A stretch of 64,000 nt of DNA from JAWHTC01 sp032586155. GTDB taxonomy: Bacteria; Pseudomonadota; Alphaproteobacteria; Rhodobacterales; Rhodobacteraceae. Both the position numbers and the translations under genes were made by a program. Shown here one piece after another: positions 33,421 to 46,267 of this stretch; position 1 is the stretch's first letter, and every line of letters starts with the position of its first letter. Location of the stretch: positions 310,001 to 374,000 of the forward strand of contig NZ_JAWHTC010000003.1 in NCBI RefSeq assembly GCF_032586155.1, given 5' to 3'. The notes under the pieces are model-generated. The model made no database searches. It saw only the letters and a program-made list of their open reading frames with translations, and had not been told where the DNA came from.

Positions 33421-33608
33421 GGCGACTTTTCCAGGTGCTTGAAATGCGTGGGCTTGCAAAACAGTAAGCATCACTGTATCTCGCGCCAGTCGCCTCGAAA
33501 GGGGTGATTCACTTGTGGGAGGCGAGGGTTTCGCGAAATCCGGACCGGACCACATCAACATGAACCTCAAGGGACGCGTCCCGAGGGGGTTGGAAAAGGA
33601 GAAGGCCA
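33421..33608 (+). promoter_or_regulatory. rplK leader region
   Basis: A 188-base leader before rplK. It contains purine-rich patches (GGGAGGCGAGGG at about 33517) and an AAGGAGAAGG ribosome site just before the ATG at 33609. It should carry the promoter of the L11 operon; a precise -35/-10 is not clear to me. Confidence 0.45.
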
Positions 33609-34034
33609 ATGGCCAAGAAACTTGCCGGGACCATGAAGCTTCAGGTCCCCGCCGGTCAAGCAAACCCGAGCCCGCCGGTAGGTCCGGCGCTGGGTCAGCG
33701 CGGCATCAACATCATGGAATTCTGCAAGGCGTTCAACGCCAAGACCGCAGATCTGGAGCCCGGTGCGCCGTGCCCGACCGTGATCACCTACTATCAGGAC
33801 AAATCGTTCTCGATGGACATCAAGACGCCGCCGGCGTCGTATTTCCTGAAAAAGGCCGCCAAGGTCAAATCGGGCGCCAACAACCCCGCACGGGAAGTTG
33901 TCGGTTCGGTGACTGGCAAACAAGTTCGTGAAATTGCTGAGGCCAAAATGAAGGACCTCAACGCAAACGATATCGAAGCCGCGATGAAGATCATCGCCGG
34001 TTCGGCTCGTTCCATGGGCATCGAGGTGAAGTAA
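33609..34034 (+). CDS. rplK: 50S ribosomal protein L11
   Basis: A 141-residue L11 with the proline-rich PAGQANPSPPVGPALGQRGINIMEFCKAFN start, which binds thiostrepton and forms part of the GTPase centre, and the C-terminal rRNA-binding domain (EIAEAKMKDLNANDIEAAMKIIAGSARSMGI). Full length. rplA begins 1 base after its stop. Confidence 0.97.
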   Translation: MAKKLAGTMKLQVPAGQANPSPPVGPALGQRGINIMEFCKAFNAKTADLEPGAPCPTVITYYQDKSFSMDIKTPPASYFLKKAAKVKSGANNPAREVVGSVTGKQVREIAEAKMKDLNANDIEAAMKIIAGSARSMGIEVK

Positions 34035-34035
34035 G

Positions 34036-34734
34036 ATGGCAAAGCTTGGAAAACGTACCCGCGCCGCTCGTGAAGCCTTTGCAGGCAAAATGAACGTGAC
34101 CGTGGAAGAGGCCGTAAGCCTGATCAAAGGCAACGCCAACGCCAAATTCGACGAAACCGTCGAAATCGCCGTTTGCCTGGGTGTTGACCCGCGCCACGCC
34201 GACCAGATGGTCCGCGGTGTTGTCGGCCTGCCCAATGGCACTGGCAAGGATGTGCGCGTTGCCGTCTTCGCCCGTGGCCCCAAGGCCGAAGAAGCACAGG
34301 CTGCAGGCGCCGACATCGTTGGCGCAGAAGACCTGATGGAAACCATCCAGGGCGGCACGATCGACTTTGATCGCTGCATCGCCACGCCGGACATGATGCC
34401 CGTCGTTGGCCGTCTGGGTAAGGTTCTGGGCCCGCGCAACCTGATGCCGAACCCCAAGGTTGGCACTGTGACCATGGACGTGGCCGATGCGGTCAAGAAC
34501 GCCAAGGGCGGTGAAGTCCAGTTCAAGGTCGAAAAAGCCGGTGTTGTGCACGCAGGTGTTGGCAAGGCGTCGTTCGACGAAACCAAGCTGGTTGAAAACG
34601 TCCGCGCCTTCATCGACGCCGTGGCCAAGGCCAAGCCGGCCGGTGCCAAGGGTGCCTACATGAAGAAGATCGCGCTGAGCTCGACCATGGGCCCGGGCGT
34701 GACCGTCGACGTGGACAATGCCACTGGCAACTGA
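34036..34734 (+). CDS. rplA: 50S ribosomal protein L1
   Basis: A 232-residue L1 with the conserved GRLGKVLGPRNLMPNPKVGTVT stretch near residues 126-147. L1 forms the stalk at the E site and in many bacteria represses its own operon. It starts 1 base after rplK. A GC-rich terminator-like hairpin follows 26 bases after the stop. Confidence 0.97.
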   Translation: MAKLGKRTRAAREAFAGKMNVTVEEAVSLIKGNANAKFDETVEIAVCLGVDPRHADQMVRGVVGLPNGTGKDVRVAVFARGPKAEEAQAAGADIVGAEDLMETIQGGTIDFDRCIATPDMMPVVGRLGKVLGPRNLMPNPKVGTVTMDVADAVKNAKGGEVQFKVEKAGVVHAGVGKASFDETKLVENVRAFIDAVAKAKPAGAKGAYMKKIALSSTMGPGVTVDVDNATGN

Positions 34735-34756
34735 TCTTCGCGATCAATCGAATTTG

Positions 34757-34788
34757 GAAGGGCGCCTTTCGGGGCGCCTTTTCTTTTG
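34757..34788 (+). terminator. Rho-independent terminator after rplA
   Basis: GGCGCC arms at 34761-34766 and 34773-34778 with a T-rich tail (TTTTCTTTT). It separates rplKA from the downstream genes. Confidence 0.78.
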
Positions 34789-35203
34789 TGGGTATTGAAC
34801 CGGGTGATCAGCTCCGCAGTTACGGGGTGTCTGGCTTGGAGTGACATTTTCCAAACCGTGCCTGCGCGGAATCAAGGCCGTAGGCCGCCGCGCAATCGCC
34901 AGCATTGACCCGGCAGGCGAGTTTTCAAGAAAAACTCTGCCGGGAGGGGGCCGCCCGCAGGGCTGGCGATATAGAGAGGGTGCACGACGCAGTGAGTTTG
35001 TGCGTATGCCTCGGCGATAAAGCGGCCCTAACGCAGGTTTGATCGCCGCCCCACGGTCTGGCGATTGCGCGGCTTTTTTCTTGGTTTTCAAACGTCAGCG
35101 ACGGCCGCGTTGATCGGTGGTGCAAGGCGACAAGGTGCGAAAAACCTTGCAAGCAGCCCACGTCTTGCGCGACCCTCAGAGGGCAACAGTGCGAGGACAA
35201 GCC
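34789..35203. other. Gene-free region between rplA and the HlyD-like gene
   Basis: No convincing coding frame. It holds the large stem-loop at 34909-34944, then GC-rich sequence (GGGGGCCGCCCGC), and a run GCGGCTTTTTTC near 35077 that may be another terminator. The ribosome site GAGGA for the gene at 35204 is at its end. Confidence 0.5.
34909..34944. other. Large stem-loop in the rplA-HlyD gap
   Basis: Arms CCCGGCA (34909-34915) with TGCCGGG (34938-34944) and GAGTTTT (34919-34925) with AAAACTC (34931-34937) stack into a 14-pair stem, with a 3-base bulge and a 5-base loop. No T tract follows, so it is not a plain terminator. Confidence 0.68.
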
Positions 35204-36133
35204 ATGAAGGATCGTTTGTTGAACTGTCTCGGTGGAATGGCGCTTTTGCTCGTGTCAGACAGTGTGGCAGCGGAAAGTCCACAACAGGTCTTTGCCGGCA
35301 ACGTGGTCGCCAGCGACATGGCGGGGCTCAGTTACGAGGCGCGGGGCTGTATCGTTTCAATTTCGGACGAGGCCAAGCGCGGGGGGATGGCCAGCGTGGG
35401 ACAGACGCTGGTCGAGTTGGACCGGCAAAAACCGGAACTGGCGCTGCGCTCGGCGCAGGCGAAAGTTGCCGATTTGCAGGCGGCGGTGGATGAGCGGCAA
35501 TTGTCAATTGATGCCGCAAGCGCTGACAAAGACCGCCGGGCGCAGGAGGTCGAGTTCGTGGCGCGCGAGTTCAAACGCAACGAGACCATGTTCCGCCGCG
35601 GGCTGATCAATGAAAGCACCATGGAGACCGTTGAACGGCGGATGATGGACGCCAATTTCGCGGCCGACCGGGCCAAGGAGGCGCTGGCCGGCGCCCAATC
35701 GGCCAAGGCCCGGGCCGAGATTGCCTTAGAGATCGGCCAGTTGGAGTTGCAACGCGCACAGGTGGATCTGGAGGCGCTTCGCATCGTGGCACCTATCGAC
35801 GGCGTTTTGGTGGGGTTCGAGCCCAATGTCGGGGATTGCGTGCAAGAGGGCGCGCTGGCGGCCAAGATTTATGCACCAAGCGAAAAGGCGGTCGAGTTCT
35901 TCGTGTTGATTGACCAACTGTCGAAAGAACAGGAGAAAGGAGTCTCGATTGGCGCACCGATGAGGATCACCCGTGCCAGCGGCGCGGTCTGTGGCGGCGT
36001 GGTAACCCGGATCGACACTGAGGCTAATCTCGAGACGCAATATGTGAAATCCTCAATTGAGGTCGAGGAAGGTTGTGCTGCGGGTCTTTTCCTTAATGAA
36101 GCGGTCGAAGTCGAGGTGTTAGACAATTCCTGA
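35204..36133 (+). CDS. HlyD/RND-type periplasmic adaptor-like protein
   Basis: A 309-residue exported protein: signal peptide (about 1-23), half of a lipoyl-like domain, a long alpha-helical hairpin (about 75-200, with QAKVADLQAAVDERQLSIDAASADKDRRAQE), the second lipoyl half (LRIVAPIDGVLVGFEPNVGDCVQEG) and a beta-barrel region. This is the membrane fusion protein layout of RND or type I efflux systems. No pump gene is next to it; rplJ follows. Two unusual cysteine pairs lie in the barrel part. Start chosen for GAGGA upstream. Confidence 0.76.
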   Translation: MKDRLLNCLGGMALLLVSDSVAAESPQQVFAGNVVASDMAGLSYEARGCIVSISDEAKRGGMASVGQTLVELDRQKPELALRSAQAKVADLQAAVDERQLSIDAASADKDRRAQEVEFVAREFKRNETMFRRGLINESTMETVERRMMDANFAADRAKEALAGAQSAKARAEIALEIGQLELQRAQVDLEALRIVAPIDGVLVGFEPNVGDCVQEGALAAKIYAPSEKAVEFFVLIDQLSKEQEKGVSIGAPMRITRASGAVCGGVVTRIDTEANLETQYVKSSIEVEEGCAAGLFLNEAVEVEVLDNS

Positions 36134-36144
36134 GCAGGGTAGGG

Positions 36145-36170
36145 GACGGGCGGTCCGTCAACCGTTTTTT
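36145..36170 (+). terminator. Probable terminator after the HlyD-like gene
   Basis: Short GC arms (GACGG 36145-36149 with CCGTC 36155-36159, or CGGT with ACCG) followed by six T at 36165-36170, 12 bases after the stop. Confidence 0.5.
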
Positions 36171-36458
36171 CGCCGATGCCCCTTGCCCCCGAAACCGTTT
36201 CGAACTAAATGACCCTTCATCAGGTCGCCCGATTCCGTCGCGCGGCCTGATATTCGTCCGAGACGGTGGGTGTGATGGGCCTAGATCCCTGACCATAATT
36301 CCTGCCAGAGACGGGAAAGACCAGATTTCTTCGGATCGCCGCCCGCGGTGACCCGGGGCGAGATTGGAGCGGACCCGTAAGGACCCGAACGCCGGGTTTC
36401 TGACCCGGTGGAATAAGAGCCGGGGGGTCTGAAAGCCTCCCACAATTGGAGTGAAACT
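36171..36458 (+). promoter_or_regulatory. rplJ-rplL leader (probable L10 autoregulatory leader and promoter)
   Basis: A 288-base leader before rplJ. Its 3' half is GC-rich and can fold: GACCCGG and CCGGG elements near 36345-36405 pair in several ways. L10 leaders in many bacteria bind the L10(L12)4 complex to repress translation; position fits, but I cannot match the kink-turn motif with certainty. The GGAG at 36448 is 7 bases before the GTG start. Confidence 0.5.
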
Positions 36459-36971
36459 GTGGATAGAGCCCAGAAAGAGAAAGTGGTCGAGGAACTCGGC
36501 CAGATCTTTGAAAGCTCTGGCGTCGTCGTGGTTGCCCACTACGCCGGTCTGACAGTTGCCGAGATGCAGGATCTTCGTGCCCGCGCAAGCGAAGCCGAAG
36601 CCTCCGTACGTGTCGCCAAGAACAGGCTCGCCAAGATCGCCCTGAAGGACAAGCCCTGCGAAAGCATGGCCGATTACCTGTCGGGCATGACCGTTCTGAC
36701 CTATTCCGAGGACCCCGTGGCGGCAGCCAAGGTGGCCGAGGACTTCGCCAAGGAGAACAAGAAGTTCGAAATCCTTGGCGGTGCTATGGGCGAGAACGCT
36801 CTGGACCGTGCCGGTGTTGAAGCCGTGTCGAAAATGCCCTCGCGTGATGAACTCATCTCGACGATTGCGGGCATGCTCGGCGCACCTGCTTCGAACATCG
36901 CCGGTGCCATTGGCGCACCTGCTTCGAATATCGCATCCATCCTTTCGACTATCGAAGAGAAGGCTGCGTAA
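36459..36971 (+). CDS. rplJ: 50S ribosomal protein L10
   Basis: A 170-residue L10, starting with GTG. The N-terminal rRNA-binding domain (RAQKEKVVEELGQIFESSGVVVVAHYAGLTVAEMQDLR) is followed by the C-terminal helix that carries L7/L12 dimers. The stretch IAGMLGAPASNIAGAIGAPASNIASIL has a small internal duplication (GAPASNIA twice). 71 bases before rplL. Confidence 0.96.
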   Translation: MDRAQKEKVVEELGQIFESSGVVVVAHYAGLTVAEMQDLRARASEAEASVRVAKNRLAKIALKDKPCESMADYLSGMTVLTYSEDPVAAAKVAEDFAKENKKFEILGGAMGENALDRAGVEAVSKMPSRDELISTIAGMLGAPASNIAGAIGAPASNIASILSTIEEKAA

Positions 36972-37042
36972 GCAACTGACTGACCGACGTTTGGAAAACC
37001 CGAAACGTTGGAACACAAACTTAAGATACGGAGCCCAGTAAA

Positions 37043-37423
37043 ATGGCTGATCTGAAAAAACTGGCGGAAGAGATTGTTGGTCTGACCCTTCTCGAAGCAC
37101 AAGAACTGAAAACCATCCTGAAAGACGAATACGGCATCGAGCCCGCCGCTGGCGGCGCTGTGATGATGGCCGGCCCTGCTGGCGACGCCGGTGGCGCCGC
37201 TGCTGAAGAGCAGACCGAATTTGACGTGCTCCTGATTTCGCCGGGCGCATCGAAAATCAACGTCATCAAAGAAGTCCGCGCCATCACCGGCCTGGGCCTC
37301 AAAGAAGCCAAAGAGCTGGTCGAAGCCGGTGGCAAAGCCGTCAAAGAGCAGTGCTCGAAAGACGAAGCTGACGAGCTGAAAGCCAAGCTGGAAGCAGCTG
37401 GCGCCGAAGTCGAAATCAAGTAA
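37043..37423 (+). CDS. rplL: 50S ribosomal protein L7/L12
   Basis: A 126-residue L12 with N-terminal dimerisation helices, an Ala/Gly-rich hinge (AAGGAVMMAGPAGDAGGAAAEEQ) and the conserved factor-binding domain (KINVIKEVRAITGLGLKEAKELVEAGG). Multi-copy stalk protein that recruits translation factors. Followed by two hairpins before rpoB. Confidence 0.97.
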   Translation: MADLKKLAEEIVGLTLLEAQELKTILKDEYGIEPAAGGAVMMAGPAGDAGGAAAEEQTEFDVLLISPGASKINVIKEVRAITGLGLKEAKELVEAGGKAVKEQCSKDEADELKAKLEAAGAEVEIK

Positions 37424-37433
37424 TTCGGCTTTC

Positions 37434-37491
37434 CCGGGGCATCATCCCCCGGAAAAATCAAGGCTGGGCCCGGGAAATCCCGGGTCCAGCC
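37434..37491 (+). other. Two hairpins between rplL and rpoB
   Basis: First CCGGGG/CCCCGG (37434-37439 with 37447-37452), then a 13-pair stem at 37462-37474 with 37479-37491 and a 4-base loop (one G-T pair). Neither has a T tract. In E. coli this gap holds an attenuator and an RNase III site that set the ratio of ribosomal protein to polymerase; these hairpins are in the same place. Confidence 0.6.
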
Positions 37492-37671
37492 GAACCTGTC
37501 TTAGAAAGGGCCTGATTGATCCGGGCGTTTTCTAAGGTGCGGTTCACCGATCGGGAGGCTGTCATTGGGACGATGGCCAGGAATAGATCAGAACCAACCG
37601 TCTCGTATGGGCGAGGTGCCGGGGCCCGACGGCGCCTGCGTCCGGTGAGAAACTGAAAGGTGATATCGACC

Positions 37672-41814
<4,143 letters not shown>

Positions 41815-41867
41815 GGGCCTCGGCCCTTCTTCCCTCCCTCCCTCCACACGAAATTTGAGGTATCAAA

Positions 41868-44800
41868 ATGAACCAGGAACTGACCAACAACCCGTTCAAC
41901 CCGCTGACCCCGCCGAAGATTTTCGACGAAATCCGCGTCTCGCTGGCATCGCCCGAGCGGATCCTGTCGTGGTCGTATGGCGAGATCAAGAAGCCGGAAA
42001 CCATCAACTATCGGACCTTCAAGCCCGAGCGTGATGGCCTGTTCTGTGCCCGTATCTTTGGCCCGATCAAGGATTACGAATGCCTGTGCGGCAAGTACAA
42101 GCGCATGAAGTATCGCGGCGTTGTCTGCGAGAAATGCGGTGTTGAAGTCACGCTGCAAAAGGTCCGCCGCGAGCGGATGGGCCATATCGAACTGGCCGCG
42201 CCCGTCGCACACATCTGGTTCTTGAAGTCGCTGCCGTCGCGCATCGGCCTGATGCTGGACATGACGCTGCGTGATCTGGAGCGGGTTCTCTACTTCGAAA
42301 ACTACGTCGTCATTGAGCCGGGCCTCACCGACCTCACCTACGGTCAGATGCTGACCGAAGAAGAGTTCATGGACGCCCAGGACCACTATGGCATGGACGC
42401 CTTCACCGCCAATATCGGCGCCGAAGCGATCCGCGAGATGCTGTCCCAGATCGACCTTGAGCAAGAGGCCGAAACCCTGCGCGCCGACCTAAAAGAGGCG
42501 ACAGGCGAGCTGAAACCCAAGAAGATCATCAAGCGTCTGAAAGTCGTCGAGAGCTTCATTGAGAGCGGCAACCGCCCGGAATGGATGGTTCTGACCGTGA
42601 TTCCGGTGATCCCGCCGGAACTGCGCCCGCTGGTGCCGCTCGATGGTGGCCGGTTTGCAACTTCGGACCTGAACGATCTCTATCGCCGGGTGATCAACCG
42701 GAACAACCGTCTCAAGCGCCTGATCGAACTGCGCGCGCCCGACATCATCGTCCGCAACGAAAAGCGGATGCTGCAAGAGTCGGTTGATGCTCTGTTTGAC
42801 AACGGTCGCCGCGGCCGCGTCATCACCGGTGCCAACAAGCGCCCGCTGAAATCGCTTTCGGATATGCTCAAGGGCAAGCAGGGCCGCTTCCGTCAGAACC
42901 TTCTGGGGAAACGCGTCGACTTCTCGGGCCGCTCGGTCATTGTGACCGGTCCGGAACTCAAGCTGCACCAATGCGGTCTGCCGAAAAAGATGGCGCTGGA
43001 GCTGTTCAAGCCGTTCATCTATTCGCGTCTTGAGGCGCGGGGGCTTTCGAGCACTGTCAAGCAAGCCAAGAAACTGGTGGAAAAGGAACGTCCCGAGGTT
43101 TGGGATATCCTGGACGAGGTGATCCGCGAACACCCGGTGATGCTGAACCGGGCACCGACGCTGCACCGTCTGGGTATCCAGGCGTTTGAACCCGTGCTGA
43201 TCGAAGGCAAGGCGATTCAGCTTCACCCGCTGGTGTGCTCGGCCTTCAACGCCGACTTTGATGGTGACCAGATGGCCGTTCACGTGCCGCTGAGCCTCGA
43301 AGCCCAGCTTGAAGCGCGTGTTCTGATGATGTCGACGAACAACGTTCTGTCGCCGGCCAACGGCGCGCCGATCATCGTTCCGTCGCAGGACATGATCCTT
43401 GGTCTCTACTACACGACCATCGAGCGCGAAGGCATGAAGGGTGAGGGCATGGTGTTCTCGTCCATCGAAGAGGTGCAGTATGCGCTCGATACCGGTGAAG
43501 TGCACCTGCACGCCAAGGTGACCGCACGTATTCCGCAGGTTGACCCGGAAACCGGTGAAACCGTGATGGAACGCTATGAAACCACCCCGGGCCGTGTGCG
43601 TTTGGGTGCGCTTCTGCCGATGAACGCCAAGGCACCGTTCGAACTGGTCAACAAGCTTCTGCGCAAGAAAGAAGTGCAGAACGTCATCGACACCGTCTAC
43701 CGTTACTGCGGCCAGAAAGAGTCGGTTATCTTCTGTGACCAGATCATGACCATGGGCTTCCGTGAAGCGTTCAAGGCCGGCATCTCGTTCGGCAAGGACG
43801 ACATGGTAATTCCCGATGGCAAATGGACCATCGTGGACGAAACCCGTGATCAGGTGAAAGACTTTGAACAACAGTACATGGACGGCCTGATCACTCAGGG
43901 CGAAAAGTACAACAAGGTCGTCGATGCATGGTCGAAATGTAACGACAAGGTCACCGATGCCATGATGGGCACCATCTCGGCCGATACGCGCGATGAAAAT
44001 GGTGCCGTCGCCGAACCGAACTCGGTTTACATGATGGCTCACTCGGGCGCGCGGGGCTCGGTCACGCAGATGAAGCAGCTGGGCGGCATGCGCGGCCTGA
44101 TGGCCAAGCCGAACGGTGACATCATCGAAACGCCGATCATCTCGAACTTTAAAGAAGGTCTGACCGTGCTCGAGTACTTCAACTCGACCCACGGCGCCCG
44201 TAAGGGTCTGTCGGATACCGCTTTGAAGACCGCGAACTCGGGGTATCTGACCCGCCGTCTGGTTGACGTTGCACAAGACTGCATCGTGCGCGAAGTGGAC
44301 TGTGGCACCGAAAAGGCGATCACCGCCGAAGCGGCTGTCAACGATGGCGAAGTTGTCTCGTCGTTGTCCGAGCGTATCCTGGGTCGTGTCGCGGCCGACG
44401 ATATCCTCAAGCCGGGCACCGATGAGGTTCTGGTCGAGCGTGGCACAATTATCGACGAACGGATGGCCGATGCGGTCGAGGAAGCCGGTGTTGTAAGCAC
44501 CCGCATCCGTAGCCCGCTGACCTGTGAAGCCGAAGACGGCGTTTGTGCCCAGTGTTACGGTCGTGACCTGGCGCGTGGTACCCGCGTGAACACCGGCGAA
44601 GCCGTCGGCATCATCGCGGCCCAGTCGATTGGTGAACCCGGTACACAGCTGACGATGCGGACCTTCCACATCGGCGGCGTTGCCCAGGGTGGTCAGCAGT
44701 CGTTCCTCGAAGCCAGCCAAGAAGGCAAGGTGGTCTTCGAGAACGCCAACCTCCTGAAAAATGCCAGCGGTGAGCAACTGGTGGTGGGCCGCAACATGAA

Positions 44801-46115
44801 GCTGATCATTCAGGACGACGAGGGCGGCGAACGTGCCAGCCACAAGCTGAGCTATGGCTCCAAGCTCTTTGTCAAGGATGGCGGCAAAGTGGCCCGTGGC
44901 GACAAGCTGTTCGAATGGGATCCTTATACCCTGCCGATCATCGCCGAAAAGGCCGGTACTGTGAAGTATGTCGACCTTGTTTCCGGTCTTGCCGTGCGCG
45001 ACGAGACGGACGAAGCAACCGGCATGACGCAGAAGATCGTGATCGACTGGCGCACGGCTCCGAAAGGCAACGAGCTCAAGCCCGAGATCATCCTTCAGGA
45101 TGCAGATGGCGAACCGGTCCGCAACGATGCGGGCAACCCGGTGACCTATCCGATGTCGGTGGACGCAATCCTGTCGGTCGAAGACGGCCAGGAGATCAAG
45201 GCCGGTGACGTTGTCGCGCGTATCCCGCGTGAAGGCGCCAAGACCAAGGACATCACCGGTGGTCTGCCGCGTGTGGCCGAATTGTTCGAGGCACGTCGCC
45301 CCAAGGACCACGCCATCATCGCCGAGATCGACGGTTACGTCCGCTACGGGCGCGACTACAAGAACAAGCGCCGCATCTCGATCGAACCGGCTGACGAGTC
45401 AATGGAAACCGTGGAATACATGGTGCCCAAGGGCAAGCACATCCCGGTCATGGAAGGCGACTTCGTGCAGAAGGGCGACTACATCATGGACGGCAACCCG
45501 GCGCCGCATGACATCCTTTCCATTATGGGTGTCGAAGCGCTGGCGGACTACATGATCGACGAGGTCCAGGACGTCTATCGCCTGCAGGGCGTGAAGATCA
45601 ACGACAAGCACATCGAGGTGATCGTTCGCCAGATGCTGCAGAAGTGGGAGATCCTCGACAGCGGCGATACCACGCTTCTGAAGGGCGAACATGTCGACAA
45701 GGCCGAGTTCGACCTGGCCAACGAGAAATCCGAAGCCAAGGGCGGTCGCCCGGCATCGGGCGAGCCGATCCTCTTGGGTATCACCAAGGCGTCGCTGCAA
45801 ACCCGTAGCTTCATCTCGGCGGCCTCGTTCCAGGAAACCACCCGCGTCCTGACCGAGGCTTCGGTTCAGGGCAAGCGCGACAAGCTGGTTGGTCTGAAGG
45901 AAAACGTCATCGTTGGCCGCCTGATCCCGGCGGGTACCGGAGGCGCAACCCAGAAGGTTCGCCACATCGCGCAGCAGCGTGACAACGTGGTTATCGAAGC
46001 GCGCCGCGAAGAGGCCGAGGCCGCCGCAGCGCTGGCCGCCCCGGTCATGGATGACGTTGTCGGCGGTGACGAGTTTGACAATTTCGTCGAAACGCCGGAG
46101 AGCCGCGAAGAGTAA
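41868..46115 (+). CDS. rpoC: RNA polymerase beta' subunit
   Basis: A 1415-residue RpoC. The N-terminal zinc site is CLCGKYKRMKYRGVVCEKCG, the catalytic Mg site is NADFDGDQMAVH, and the second zinc site is near CEAEDGVCAQCYGRDLA. The start has GAGG upstream. A strong terminator follows 22 bases after the stop, ending the rpoBC unit. Confidence 0.98.
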   Translation: MNQELTNNPFNPLTPPKIFDEIRVSLASPERILSWSYGEIKKPETINYRTFKPERDGLFCARIFGPIKDYECLCGKYKRMKYRGVVCEKCGVEVTLQKVRRERMGHIELAAPVAHIWFLKSLPSRIGLMLDMTLRDLERVLYFENYVVIEPGLTDLTYGQMLTEEEFMDAQDHYGMDAFTANIGAEAIREMLSQIDLEQEAETLRADLKEATGELKPKKIIKRLKVVESFIESGNRPEWMVLTVIPVIPPELRPLVPLDGGRFATSDLNDLYRRVINRNNRLKRLIELRAPDIIVRNEKRMLQESVDALFDNGRRGRVITGANKRPLKSLSDMLKGKQGRFRQNLLGKRVDFSGRSVIVTGPELKLHQCGLPKKMALELFKPFIYSRLEARGLSSTVKQAKKLVEKERPEVWDILDEVIREHPVMLNRAPTLHRLGIQAFEPVLIEGKAIQLHPLVCSAFNADFDGDQMAVHVPLSLEAQLEARVLMMSTNNVLSPANGAPIIVPSQDMILGLYYTTIEREGMKGEGMVFSSIEEVQYALDTGEVHLHAKVTARIPQVDPETGETVMERYETTPGRVRLGALLPMNAKAPFELVNKLLRKKEVQNVIDTVYRYCGQKESVIFCDQIMTMGFREAFKAGISFGKDDMVIPDGKWTIVDETRDQVKDFEQQYMDGLITQGEKYNKVVDAWSKCNDKVTDAMMGTISADTRDENGAVAEPNSVYMMAHSGARGSVTQMKQLGGMRGLMAKPNGDIIETPIISNFKEGLTVLEYFNSTHGARKGLSDTALKTANSGYLTRRLVDVAQDCIVREVDCGTEKAITAEAAVNDGEVVSSLSERILGRVAADDILKPGTDEVLVERGTIIDERMADAVEEAGVVSTRIRSPLTCEAEDGVCAQCYGRDLARGTRVNTGEAVGIIAAQSIGEPGTQLTMRTFHIGGVAQGGQQSFLEASQEGKVVFENANLLKNASGEQLVVGRNMKLIIQDDEGGERASHKLSYGSKLFVKDGGKVARGDKLFEWDPYTLPIIAEKAGTVKYVDLVSGLAVRDETDEATGMTQKIVIDWRTAPKGNELKPEIILQDADGEPVRNDAGNPVTYPMSVDAILSVEDGQEIKAGDVVARIPREGAKTKDITGGLPRVAELFEARRPKDHAIIAEIDGYVRYGRDYKNKRRISIEPADESMETVEYMVPKGKHIPVMEGDFVQKGDYIMDGNPAPHDILSIMGVEALADYMIDEVQDVYRLQGVKINDKHIEVIVRQMLQKWEILDSGDTTLLKGEHVDKAEFDLANEKSEAKGGRPASGEPILLGITKASLQTRSFISAASFQETTRVLTEASVQGKRDKLVGLKENVIVGRLIPAGTGGATQKVRHIAQQRDNVVIEARREEAEAAAALAAPVMDDVVGGDEFDNFVETPESREE

Positions 46116-46137
46116 GCCTCGCTTCTCAAAGACATTG

Positions 46138-46171
46138 AAAACCCCCGCCGGGAAATCGGCGGGGGTTTTTT
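46138..46171 (+). terminator. Rho-independent terminator after rpoC
   Basis: CCCCCGCCG (46142-46150) pairs with CGGCGGGGG (46157-46165), 6-base loop, then six T (46166-46171); an A run before the stem would also allow minus-strand termination. Confidence 0.92.
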
Positions 46172-46267
46172 GTTGTGACGCCCGGTAAGTTCACACGGCA
46201 CTGGACAGGAGGGCCGACCGTTTTCAAACTGTCTGCAAGGGCCTCAAGGATCAGAGCTGGGAACACC

